From Bifidobacterium callimiconis (GTDB lineage Bacteria > Actinomycetota > Actinomycetes > Actinomycetales > Bifidobacteriaceae), in contig NZ_QXGJ01000001.1 of the NCBI RefSeq assembly GCF_003952005.1, positions 310,001 through 374,000 of the forward strand: DNA of 64,000 bases, given 5' to 3'. A program made the translations under genes and the position numbers. This document shows, piece by piece, positions 35,925-44,397 of this stretch; within the stretch, counting starts at the first letter, position 1; every line of letters begins with the position of its first letter. The notes under the pieces are model-generated. The model was not told the DNA's origin and did not search any database. It worked only from the letters and a program-made list of their open reading frames with translations.

Positions 35925-36749
35925 TTATTCGGCCGTTGTCAGCGACAGCACGGCGGTCAGTCGTCGGATCGCCTCGAGCGTATCGTCGGGGCAGGTGACG
36001 CGAATCGCATAGGCTCCGGCCACCGCCGTCGGATAGTCGTTGCCGTCCGGGTCCATACGGTCGCCGATGAATGCGATGCGTCCGATCGGCACGTTGAGAA
36101 TGGTCGACAGCTGGTGCATGGCGTATGCCTTGTCGATGCCCTTGGCGACCACGTCGACGCTGGTGGAGCCGCCCGAGCGGACGGTCAGCTGGGGTAGGTC
36201 GGCCGCCACCGCGGCGGCGAGCCGGTTCTTCTTGGCACGGTCGGGATCCCATGCCTCCTTGGCTGCCACCGGGGCGAGCTGTCCCAATGCGGAGAACGTG
36301 ATCTGGCTGCCGCGATCCTCCAGCCGGTCGCCCCAGATACGGTCGTCGGGCAGCCACAGCCCCTGTTCCTTGGCGTGTCTGGTCAGGGATGCGATGGCGG
36401 CGTCGCGGTCCTCCGGGCTGAGATCATGGGCATAGCGGCACTGCCATGCGGAACCGTTCCACGCGTAGTATCGGGTGCCGCTGGTCGGCATGAGGTGGAG
36501 GTTGCGGCGATTCGCCTTGTCGCCGATCATGGCGAGGATCTGATTGGTGAACAGATGGTATTTGCCGCCGGACACCACGGCGCAGGGGATGTGATGGGTC
36601 AATTCGGCGAAGGCATCGGCCATGTCACGGGTCATGGGCGTCTTCGATTTGGCCAGTGTGGTGTCCAGGTCGAATCCGACGGCGTCGATCAGTCCGCCCA
36701 GTCGATCGTAATCAACTTCGTCCCAGCGGTGAATCATCACGTCGCCCAT
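35925..36749 (-). CDS. HAD-superfamily (IIB-type) hydrolase
   Basis: The protein has 274 residues. Motif I is GFDLDTTLAKSK (two Asp, with DTT in place of the more usual DGT), motif II lies in CAVVSGGKYH, the Lys motif in VVAKGIDKAYAMHQL and the acidic motif IV in IAFIGDRMDPDGNDYPTAV. The arrangement resembles phosphomannomutase- or sugar-phosphatase-like HAD-IIB proteins. AAAGGAGGACTG lies directly before the ATG at 36749, so the longer frame to 36917 is rejected. The substrate is unknown. It probably shares a transcript with the ComF gene. Confidence 0.88.
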   Translation of the reverse strand: MGDVMIHRWDEVDYDRLGGLIDAVGFDLDTTLAKSKTPMTRDMADAFAELTHHIPCAVVSGGKYHLFTNQILAMIGDKANRRNLHLMPTSGTRYYAWNGSAWQCRYAHDLSPEDRDAAIASLTRHAKEQGLWLPDDRIWGDRLEDRGSQITFSALGQLAPVAAKEAWDPDRAKKNRLAAAVAADLPQLTVRSGGSTSVDVVAKGIDKAYAMHQLSTILNVPIGRIAFIGDRMDPDGNDYPTAVAGAYAIRVTCPDDTLEAIRRLTAVLSLTTAE

Positions 36750-36938
36750 CAGTCCTCCTTTGACACCTATGAACGCCCACGACAGGCATCCGCATTCCAG
36801 CATTATCGCACAATCAGCGCTGCGAACACAGGTCACACGCCATTGTTCACAACGCCTTCCAGAGGTTCGGAGTGTCGGCGCGGACCGGTCCCGTGCAAAT
36901 GACGTCGACATCAGCACCGCAGGCTAGTGTAGAGGCTC

Positions 36939-37409
36939 ATGACCAAGGAATCCGAGTTCACTTCGCTGCTGCGTGCCACGGGCACCGTATTGCCGTGGGA
37001 GCGCAAGATCTATCGTAATCGTCACGGTCGGGGAAGCCGTCAGGCGATGTTCGGCATTCGAATGCCCCGATACCGCACCAAGTCGGGCACGTTTGACGGC
37101 ATGGTGGTGGCCCAGTTGAAGCGGCTCAACGCCGCATGGCCGGAACTGCTGAAAAACGTGGAGTGCGCGGTGGAGGACGTTCCCCCGTCGGGCCCGGTGT
37201 CGTGGGAGACGAAACGCGCGTTTCTGTCACAGGGATTCCCGGCGGAGCATGGTTCCCCCGCACGTATCGTGCTGTATCGCAAGCCGATCGAGCAGCGCAG
37301 TCGAGATCGTCTGGACATGCAGTTTCTGATTCGGGACGAGATCGTGGCTCGACTGGCCGATCTGACGGGCCGACATCCCGAGGACATCGACCCGGATTGG
37401 GGATTCTGA
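36939..37409 (+). CDS. Metallopeptidase-family (zincin-like) protein with lost HExxH
   Basis: The protein has 156 residues and resembles actinobacterial 'metallopeptidase family' proteins: RNRHGRGSRQAMFGIRMPRYR, FDGMVVAQLKRLNAAWPELL, VECAVEDVPPSGP, and ARIVLYRKPIEQR. In the position of the zinc motif (HExxHhfG in active zincins) it reads RDEIVARLADLTG, so the two His are absent and it is unlikely to be an active peptidase. The position and gene order are typical for the group, next to DUF5719. It is divergent from the HAD gene. A hairpin follows. Confidence 0.75.
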   Translation: MTKESEFTSLLRATGTVLPWERKIYRNRHGRGSRQAMFGIRMPRYRTKSGTFDGMVVAQLKRLNAAWPELLKNVECAVEDVPPSGPVSWETKRAFLSQGFPAEHGSPARIVLYRKPIEQRSRDRLDMQFLIRDEIVARLADLTGRHPEDIDPDWGF

Positions 37410-37415
37410 CCGACA

Positions 37416-37437
37416 GGACCGGCGATGGTGCCGGTCC
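37416..37437 (+). terminator. Hairpin between two converging genes
   Basis: GGACCGGC (37416-37423) pairs with GCCGGTCC (37430-37437) around a 6-base loop, followed by GTTATTTCG on the plus strand. It lies just after the zincin-like gene. Confidence 0.6.
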
Positions 37438-37467
37438 GTTATTTCGCGATTATCCCGATTGCTTCGA

Positions 37468-39015
37468 TTATTTCACGACGGACAGCGACTGATCGGTGCG
37501 CACCTGTGCCTGTGCCGGCATGAGGCTTGACGAGCCGATCACGCCGAGTCCGGCGAGCTGTGCATCGTTCACCGCGCCGACGCTGATCATGGCGCTCCAG
37601 ACGACTGAGGCGTCGTCATCGTTCATGGTTACCGCGACGACGCCGTCGGCGATGTCGTTGGGGTTGACCGAGACGGCCTTATGCGCGTCGATCGTGACGT
37701 CCTTCTCGCCCTTTTGCGTCCCGTCATCGCCATATCCGGTCAGTTTCACCGTGGTCTGGCCGTCGGAGTCGTTCACCATTGCCAACGTGGCGTTCACGCC
37801 GTCCGGTATCGCGACCGCGCCGGACGCCACCGCAACGGTGCCGTTCGTCAGCGAGAAATCGGTCTGGCTGTCGGAGGATTCAGAGCAGATCGCCGACGCA
37901 TACGCGGCGGCGGAGCTTTCCACGCGCACGCCCAGAACGCCGTCCGGCGCCTTACCGAGTGACACCGTCTTGACCGTATTGGCGGACACATTGTCCTTCT
38001 TCGCCTCGCTGGTGCCTGAATCGGTGATCCAGGAGAGCGTTACGTCACTCCCCTGTTCGGCGTACAGATTCACGGTGACGTCCTGTCCCGCGCCGACGCC
38101 GGCGATCGTGGCATCGGTGGAGGCCGTGGACGGCAATGCGGTGGCATAGTCGGAGCCACGCGGGGTGAGCCCTTCGGCGTGGACTACACGCACGACGGCG
38201 GCCACCGGGGCGCCGCTGCTGGTCAGGGACAGGTACAGGCCGTCCTGGGACGGTGCCGCGGCGGAGACGTCCACCACGGTCTGCGACTTGCCGGCCACGG
38301 TCACCTTGCTGTCGGTGGACGAGGCGATGGCCTTATCGGAGCCGGTGCCCCACATGTTCAGCGACACGGTGGTCGACTTCTCCGACGGGTTGGCCAGCAC
38401 GAGCTGCTGCGTCCAGCCGGTCTGGGTGGCCGGCAGCAGGAAGGACTGGCGTAGCTGGGCGGATGCGCACTGCACGGCCGAAACACCTCGCAGATCACCT
38501 TCGGTGGCCCATGACGCGCTCGCCGCGGCGGAACCGGAGCCCTTGCCGACCTCCAGCATCTTGGCGGTGAGCAGCAGCGGGTCGGCCGCGATGTCGGAAC
38601 CATGCACGAACGCCTTGGTCGAATCGGTCAGGTCGATGTCCGCGGTGTCCTGCTTGGTGTTGCCGTCCAGCGACGAGACGACGGTGCTGTACATGGAGCC
38701 GAACGTGGCGAACCGCGCCTTGCCGGTGATGTTGCCTTCCGAGATCTGGTAGGCGGAGTCGCCGTAGGTGCCGGTGTCGGCGAGCTGCATGCGTGCCGGG
38801 CAATAGGTCTGCAGTGTGGTCTGCCCCACGCTGACCGTGTGGAAGCCCGGCTGCGCATCGGATCCGTCGACCAGCCAGCCGGCCGGCGCAACGACCGCGA
38901 GCAGGCCGAACACGGCCAACAGAACGATCGCGGTGATCGAGGAGACGACCACCTTGCCGAGGGTGCCCCATATGCTGCGGGAACGCCGCGCGGTCGAACG
39001 TGATGATCTGCTCAT
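37468..39015 (-). CDS. DUF5719-family exported protein
   Basis: The protein has 515 residues. The N-terminus is Arg/Ser-rich and is followed by one membrane anchor (residues about 23-50, VVVSSITAIVLLAVFGLLAVVAP). The rest is an exported, Ser/Thr/Val-rich region of repeated beta-type segments (VNLYAEQGSDVTLSW, VKLTGYGDDGTQK), as in DUF5719 proteins. In actinobacteria these genes sit next to a large membrane glycosyltransferase and a WhiB gene, as here. The start overlaps the glycosyltransferase stop (ATGA), so the two proteins probably act together at the cell surface. The function is unknown. Confidence 0.85.
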   Translation of the reverse strand: MSRSSRSTARRSRSIWGTLGKVVVSSITAIVLLAVFGLLAVVAPAGWLVDGSDAQPGFHTVSVGQTTLQTYCPARMQLADTGTYGDSAYQISEGNITGKARFATFGSMYSTVVSSLDGNTKQDTADIDLTDSTKAFVHGSDIAADPLLLTAKMLEVGKGSGSAAASASWATEGDLRGVSAVQCASAQLRQSFLLPATQTGWTQQLVLANPSEKSTTVSLNMWGTGSDKAIASSTDSKVTVAGKSQTVVDVSAAAPSQDGLYLSLTSSGAPVAAVVRVVHAEGLTPRGSDYATALPSTASTDATIAGVGAGQDVTVNLYAEQGSDVTLSWITDSGTSEAKKDNVSANTVKTVSLGKAPDGVLGVRVESSAAAYASAICSESSDSQTDFSLTNGTVAVASGAVAIPDGVNATLAMVNDSDGQTTVKLTGYGDDGTQKGEKDVTIDAHKAVSVNPNDIADGVVAVTMNDDDASVVWSAMISVGAVNDAQLAGLGVIGSSSLMPAQAQVRTDQSLSVVK

Positions 39016-42000
39016 GCCTGTCCCCCATTGACGTTAATTCGACGGAACCGCGGGAATGCGACGATGCAGTACAGCGCCACGACGATTCCCATGCACCAGA
39101 CCCAGGCCAGACGCCATCCATCGGCCAGCGCACGGGATTCGGCGCCGGTGTCTATGCCGATGTTGCCGCCGGACGTGGTGGTCAGGCGCACATAGGTTCC
39201 GGACTCGTTGCTCACCACGGACTGCGTGCCGCCGCTGGCGAGAATGTTCGACACCAGATCACGGCCCGCGGCATCGTCGGAATACGGAATATAAAGACCG
39301 CCGATACCCAACGACGCCAGCGTGCTCACCGCGGAGTCGTCGTTGCTCTGCAGCAGGCTGGCCACGGCCTTGGACACCTGACGCGACGTCTTGTCCTGGG
39401 GCTGCGAAACCGCGCGCGCGTTGATGACCGGCGAATTGTCGATGAAATCGCCCTGACCGCTGCGCATGAACGCATAGTCGACGGATGTGGACGATTCGGC
39501 GCTCAACGCGAGAACGCGATGCCCCGGATCGGCGGCGAGATAGTCCTGCGCGATCAGCGGAAGCTCATGGTCCTGCACGGCGAGATGCGCACCCTGCTGC
39601 ACGCGCACGCCGCATATCGATCCCCACAGTCCCAGGCATGCGGCCAGTAGCAGCACCAGTGCGGCACGAGCCACGATGATGAGATTGCGACGGCCGTAGA
39701 AGCCCCGATGACGGGATTCGATGCGGGCCGCCGAGTCGCCGTCATCGCGTACCAGCAATGGAGAGAACGGGCGCACGGCGCGGCCGGCGACGATGCACAC
39801 GCAGGCGAAGACGCCGACCATCATGAACGCGAGTCCGGGCAATGCGGTGCCGGCGATCGGCGCATCCACGCCGGGAGCCACCGCCACGCGTACCGCAATG
39901 ATCGCGGTCAACGCGCCCATCAGGACGATGGTCCACATCATGCGGGACGCGCGCAACGCGAACGGCAGGAACAGGGCGACCACGGCCACGACGACGATCA
40001 GCACCACGGTGGCAAGCACCGCGGCCGATTCGGGGTTGCGCAGCATGGACAGCACCGGGGATGCGGTTCCCTCGGAAACACCCATGGCCTCGCCGAGAAT
40101 GCCGAGCAGGCTCGCCGATCGGACGGATCCGTTTACCGCGGTCGTCGGCACCATCATGTCGGCGAACAGCTGACGGTAGGACCCGTCATTGAGGTTCAGC
40201 ACCACGTTAAGCAATGTGGGCGCGAGCAGGAAGGCGCCGGTGACCGGAATGAGCAGCAGCATCACACGATGCGAGCGCACCATGACGAGGAACGCCAGGA
40301 AGACCGCCACCAGCGGCAGTACCAGCTGGGGTTCGCATGCCACCACCACGGCCAGGCAGAGGGACGCGAGTCCGGCGGACTGCACGGATGCGGTGGGGGT
40401 GAGCACGGCCTCGGTGTGGTACATGCCCACGGCACGGAACACGAATGCCATGCCGGCCGGCAGAAAGACCATCACCATGAGCATCGGCAGGTTGCCCTGG
40501 GCGTAGAGTCCCAGCATGCCGCCGAACATGCACCACAGCAGACCGGTGGCGACACGCACCGAATTGGATCGGGTGAAGATGCCGGCGAGCGCCCAGAACG
40601 ACAGTGCCGACAATGGCGCCGCGAGGAAGACGATGAGCGCCATCGCCGCGGTGACGTGTCCGAGAGTGGCCGTGGTGGCCACCATGAGGATCAGCAGGAA
40701 CGGCGCGGGCGGCGCCGGAGTGCCCATGCCGTTGGCGTAGGTGAAGACGCTGGTCGCCGATTCGGCGATCTGGGCGAGGCTGGCCGACGAGGGTACGAGC
40801 GTTGCGGAGTGGAAGGACGTGCCGGCGGTCAGCGCGGTGAAGACGCTGAGATTGGACAGGATGCCGGCGACGAAGGCCAGCAGCAGCATGGCGCTCACCC
40901 AGAGGAACCGGCGGCGGCGCTGGGCGCGCAGATGCGCGAGCGCGAGCGGGCTGAGCAGCGTGGTGCCCTGCGAGTCGGCGAAGGCGGCGCGGCGTTCTCG
41001 CCATTGGGCGATCTGGTCGCGTCGGGCGACGAGTACGGACAGCTGGCGCAGGCTTATGGTGGCCTGGCTGGCCACTTTGCGTCGTACGCCTGCGCCTCTG
41101 GGCATCCAAATGAGGGTGCGCCACGGCGTGCCGAGTTCGCAGAGGGCCTCGTAGGGGCGTTTGCGGGCCAACTGGGTGAAGGCGAGCACGAAGGCCATGA
41201 GGAAGCGTAGAAGCCAGACGGGAAGCCACATGATGCCGCGGATGTCGGTGAAGCGGTAGCGTTCGCGGGCGTCGGCCTTCATGGCGTAGGGGTTGATTGA
41301 GGTGTGATTGCCGGTGGCGTGCCCATTGTGGGTGCGCAGTCCCTCGAAGCGTGCGCGCCGGTGGCGGATGGCGCTGCGCGGTACGACGAGGACGCGGCCT
41401 CCGGAGAGGCAGACGCGTCGGCAGAAGTCAGCCGATTCGGCGAATGGTCCCATGTGGGGGCTGGTGCCGCCGAGGTCGGTCCAGGTCTGCAGGGAGACGA
41501 GTGCGCCGGCGAGGTCGACCGCGTAGACGTCCTGTCGGGCGTCGTACTGTTCCTGATCGGGTTCTCCGTCGACCACGAGGGAGACGATGCCATGGCTGCG
41601 GGTGGCGTAGGAGCCGACGTCGTGCAGGTGATCGCCCTCCCAGGCGAGCTGCTTGCAGCCGAGCACGGATGCCGTCGGGGCGTTGCGCCAGGCTTCGATC
41701 ATGGTGTCGAGGCAGTCGTCGCTCGCGGGACGGGAGTCGTCGTGAAGCAGCCAGAGCGCGCGGATGGCCGGCGTGAGCCGGGCGTGGCCGATGGCGAGTC
41801 GTATCGCGTCGCCGAACGTGGCGGCGCCGTTGGCGCCGACGATCTGAATATCGATGTCGTGCACCATGCTCGTCTGTTCACGATCATAGGAACCGTAGAC
41901 GGGCGTGGCCAGTCGGAATGCGCATCGTACCGCGGTCTGCGTCCCCCCGGTGCAGTCGGCGATGACGATGATGCCGGGCAGTGTGGTCTGTGCCAGTACG

Positions 42001-42167
42001 GCGTTGAGCGTGTCGGGCAAGTATCGGGTGTCGGATTCCACGCAGATCACGGCCGCAATGGAGGAGTCCACCTCCTGTCCGGTCTGCGCCCTGTGGCCGG
42101 AAAGTACGGAGCCGACCGTCTCCTGTATGCCTTGGGCCTCATCCATAACAGATTTCATCTTCTCCAC
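39012..42167 (-). CDS. Large membrane glycosyltransferase, GT2 family
   Basis: The protein has 1051 residues. The N-terminal 330 are a GT2 domain (AAVICVESDTRYLPDTLNAVL, the acidic pair in LWLLHDDSRP, and GPFAESADFCRRVCLSGG). About 12-14 hydrophobic segments follow (residues about 430-850), then a soluble tail and a last helix near the C-terminus. The layout fits polyprenyl-linked or nucleotide-sugar transfer in building an envelope polymer; the acceptor is unknown. The start is uncertain: GTG at 42167, or ATG at 42158 or 42146. DUF5719 overlaps its end and whiB2 lies 33 bases upstream, so the three genes may form one operon. Confidence 0.85.
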   Translation of the reverse strand: MEKMKSVMDEAQGIQETVGSVLSGHRAQTGQEVDSSIAAVICVESDTRYLPDTLNAVLAQTTLPGIIVIADCTGGTQTAVRCAFRLATPVYGSYDREQTSMVHDIDIQIVGANGAATFGDAIRLAIGHARLTPAIRALWLLHDDSRPASDDCLDTMIEAWRNAPTASVLGCKQLAWEGDHLHDVGSYATRSHGIVSLVVDGEPDQEQYDARQDVYAVDLAGALVSLQTWTDLGGTSPHMGPFAESADFCRRVCLSGGRVLVVPRSAIRHRRARFEGLRTHNGHATGNHTSINPYAMKADARERYRFTDIRGIMWLPVWLLRFLMAFVLAFTQLARKRPYEALCELGTPWRTLIWMPRGAGVRRKVASQATISLRQLSVLVARRDQIAQWRERRAAFADSQGTTLLSPLALAHLRAQRRRRFLWVSAMLLLAFVAGILSNLSVFTALTAGTSFHSATLVPSSASLAQIAESATSVFTYANGMGTPAPPAPFLLILMVATTATLGHVTAAMALIVFLAAPLSALSFWALAGIFTRSNSVRVATGLLWCMFGGMLGLYAQGNLPMLMVMVFLPAGMAFVFRAVGMYHTEAVLTPTASVQSAGLASLCLAVVVACEPQLVLPLVAVFLAFLVMVRSHRVMLLLIPVTGAFLLAPTLLNVVLNLNDGSYRQLFADMMVPTTAVNGSVRSASLLGILGEAMGVSEGTASPVLSMLRNPESAAVLATVVLIVVVAVVALFLPFALRASRMMWTIVLMGALTAIIAVRVAVAPGVDAPIAGTALPGLAFMMVGVFACVCIVAGRAVRPFSPLLVRDDGDSAARIESRHRGFYGRRNLIIVARAALVLLLAACLGLWGSICGVRVQQGAHLAVQDHELPLIAQDYLAADPGHRVLALSAESSTSVDYAFMRSGQGDFIDNSPVINARAVSQPQDKTSRQVSKAVASLLQSNDDSAVSTLASLGIGGLYIPYSDDAAGRDLVSNILASGGTQSVVSNESGTYVRLTTTSGGNIGIDTGAESRALADGWRLAWVWCMGIVVALYCIVAFPRFRRINVNGGQA

Positions 42168-42200
42168 TGTATGACAACCCGGGCGAACACGGCGTATCCG

Positions 42201-42542
42201 TCAGGCTTGTTCTTTACCATGTTCTTTCTTATACCGGCGACGCTCGCGCTCGCTCATGCCGCCCCAGATGCCGAATCGCTCATCGTGGTCGATGGCCCAT
42301 TTGAGGCATTGCTCGCGTACCTCGCACTGGGAGCATACGCGTTTGGCGTCCCTGGTGGATCCGCCCTTTTCCGGGAAGAACGCCTCGGGGTCGGTCTGGG
42401 CGCACAACGCCTTGTGCTGCCATGACACGTCCTCGTCGGTGTCGAACAATCCCCACAGTTCGAACAGTGCGCGTTCGGCCGCCTCCGGTGTGGCAGAGTC
42501 GGAATCGTCGCCCTTTTGGGAATCGTCGAACACTCCCCACAT
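42201..42542 (-). CDS. whiB2: WhiB-family iron-sulfur regulator, WhiB2-like
   Basis: The protein has 113 residues. Four Cys (ALCAQTD, RVCSQCEVREQC) would hold a 4Fe-4S cluster; the G(I/V)WGG turn is present (FGIWGGMSERERRRYKK) and a basic tail binds DNA. WhiB2/WhmD-type proteins control septation in related bacteria. The N-terminal extension is acidic, as in that subgroup. GGGAGG lies 8 bases before the ATG. A good -35/-10 pair is at 42601-42630. The downstream glycosyltransferase and DUF5719 genes are on the same strand. Confidence 0.88.
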   Translation of the reverse strand: MWGVFDDSQKGDDSDSATPEAAERALFELWGLFDTDEDVSWQHKALCAQTDPEAFFPEKGGSTRDAKRVCSQCEVREQCLKWAIDHDERFGIWGGMSERERRRYKKEHGKEQA

Positions 42543-42842
42543 GCCGAAAACCTCCCAAAAATATGCCGTGAAACGCCTTCCGGTACGGAAGACATGGTAA
42601 ATTACACACTTGTCACTCAGTTTTTGTCAAGTTTAAGGGGTGTCGTTACCGACAAAATTCATATGGAGTGGTAAAGGCGTGTCGATATGTGCCGCCGGCT
42701 AATGGAAGGGTGTTGTAAACAATTCCCGTTTCACGGTCGTGCCGTACACCCATCGTCGAAAGATGAGTCTGTATAGTACAGGCTCGTCGGCCTTTGCGAC
42801 CGCACCCCCGTTGTCTTCCATACCCGGCAGAAAGGCGTTCCC
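42543..42842. other. Divergent whiB2-LCP intergenic region
   Basis: These 300 bases hold the whiB2 promoter on the minus strand and, near 42829, AGAAAGGCG as the LCP ribosome binding site. Direct and inverted copies of TTGTCA and related words occur at 42610-42630. I see no gene. Confidence 0.5.
42601..42630 (-). promoter_or_regulatory. Promoter of whiB2
   Basis: On the minus strand TTGACA (42630-42625) and TGTAAT (42606-42601) are separated by 18 bases, a near-consensus housekeeping promoter. The leader to the ATG would be about 52 bases. Confidence 0.65.
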
Positions 42843-44324
42843 GTGGCATCACACCGCCCAAGCAATTCCCGAGGCAGGTACACCGCCCCCAATCTGGCGA
42901 ATCACGGGGGCGCCAGACCGCTCCATTCGCTCGGGTACACGGTGAGCCACAAGCTGCGCACCACGATCGCGCTGGCGCTGGTCGCTCTCTTCGCGTTTGT
43001 CGCCACGGCCACGGGAGCCACCGCCAGCAACCTGTTCGCCCTGATCAACGACAGCAAGACGGCGGTTCTGGGACAGTCGCACGTGAAGTCCAATCAGGTG
43101 ATCGACCCGAACGCCGGCAAGACCGTCAATATTCTTGTGCTGGGTCAGGATACCCGCGAGGGCGAGGCGAACGCGGCCATCGGCGCCGGCGGCTCCGCTT
43201 CGGACCACCAGTCCGACACGGCCATGATCGTGCAGATCTCGGCCGACCGCAGCTACATCAACATCGTGTCGATCCCCCGCGATTCGATCGTGGACGTTCC
43301 CAGCTGCAACACGACCAACGGCACGGTGCCGGAACGTCATAACGCACAGTTCAATTCAATCTTCGCGCTGGGCTATACGACCGGCGGCGACGTGGCATCC
43401 GCAGCCAGCTGCACGCTCAACGCGGTCAACTCGCTGACCGGGCTGGACATCTCCCAGTTCGTGGTGGCCGACTTCGCCGGTCTGAGCTCCATGATCGACG
43501 CCGTCGGCGGCGTGGACATCTGCGTGAATCAGGATATGAAGGACGACACGACCGGCATCGATCTGACGCAGGGCATGCATCATCTCGACGGCGTGGCCGC
43601 CACGCAGTACGCCCGCGTGCGCCATGTTGGCGACGGCACCGACATCATGCGCACCACCCGTCAGCAGTATCTGGTCAAGTCGCTGCTTCGCGAGGCGTCG
43701 AGCAAGAATCTGTTCACCCAGACGAACCAGCTGTATCAGCTGGCCACCGCCGGCATCCAGTCCCTGAAGATGAGCGACGGCCTGGCCGATGTCGGCGTGC
43801 TGGTCGGACTGGCCGCCGCGCTGAAGAACCTCGATACGTCGAAGATCTACGCGCAGACCGTGCCGGTGACCGAATGGGCGCGTGACCGCAACCGCGTGGT
43901 CTGGACCAAGGATGCCGACGATCTGTGGAAGAAGCTCGCCGAAAGCAAGCCGCTGACCGTCGCCGACGACTCCGATTCCAAGGACTCCTCCTCGAACAGC
44001 AAGGATTCGAAGGACTCGTCAGAATCGTCGAGCGCGTCTCCCTCGGAGACCGCCTCGGCCACGCCGTCCGAATCGTCGGACAGCCAGCAGGCGGCCGGCT
44101 CCACGAATTCCTCCGACGCCTCCGCGTCGGCCAGCGCCGATTCGACGCCCGACCCGGTGACCGGACTGATCACCAAGGCCGACGGCACGCTCGTGGATCC
44201 GAACACGGGTGGCATCGTGGATCCCAAGACCGGAACCATCCGCGATCCCAACACCAGTCAGGCCATCGGCATCGCCGACGCCTACGTGAACAGCACGTTC
44301 TGTGCCGTTACTGAGAAGGAATAA
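42843..44324 (+). CDS. LytR-CpsA-Psr (LCP) family envelope ligase
   Basis: The protein has 493 residues with one membrane segment near residues 42-65 and an extracytoplasmic LCP domain (about 90-330). LCP proteins move lipid-linked glycopolymers onto peptidoglycan. Seen: VLGQDTR, DTAMIVQI, INIVSIPRDSIVDVP with the Arg-Asp-Ser, VNSLTGLDISQFV, MIDAVGGVDICVNQDM and ARVRHVGDGTDIMRTTRQQ. After it comes a Ser/Asp/Glu-rich tail of about 100 residues, then a short repeat-like stretch (VDPNTGGIVDPKTGTIRDP NTS). The start is GTG with AGAAAGG upstream. A second LCP gene follows after 73 bases. Confidence 0.9.
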   Translation: MASHRPSNSRGRYTAPNLANHGGARPLHSLGYTVSHKLRTTIALALVALFAFVATATGATASNLFALINDSKTAVLGQSHVKSNQVIDPNAGKTVNILVLGQDTREGEANAAIGAGGSASDHQSDTAMIVQISADRSYINIVSIPRDSIVDVPSCNTTNGTVPERHNAQFNSIFALGYTTGGDVASAASCTLNAVNSLTGLDISQFVVADFAGLSSMIDAVGGVDICVNQDMKDDTTGIDLTQGMHHLDGVAATQYARVRHVGDGTDIMRTTRQQYLVKSLLREASSKNLFTQTNQLYQLATAGIQSLKMSDGLADVGVLVGLAAALKNLDTSKIYAQTVPVTEWARDRNRVVWTKDADDLWKKLAESKPLTVADDSDSKDSSSNSKDSKDSSESSSASPSETASATPSESSDSQQAAGSTNSSDASASASADSTPDPVTGLITKADGTLVDPNTGGIVDPKTGTIRDPNTSQAIGIADAYVNSTFCAVTEKE

Positions 44325-44329
44325 CCGTC

Positions 44330-44346
44330 TCCGGTCTCAGACCGGA
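44330..44346 (+). terminator. Hairpin between the two LCP genes
   Basis: TCCGGTC-TCA-GACCGGA is a perfect 7-base stem with a 3-base loop, 6 bases after the first LCP stop. A short AT-rich stretch follows but no T run. It may weaken read-through into the second gene. Confidence 0.5.
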
Positions 44347-44397
44347 CATTATGCGGCATAGTCAGGTGAGCACCGCATTCGCCACGAGAGGAGATTC

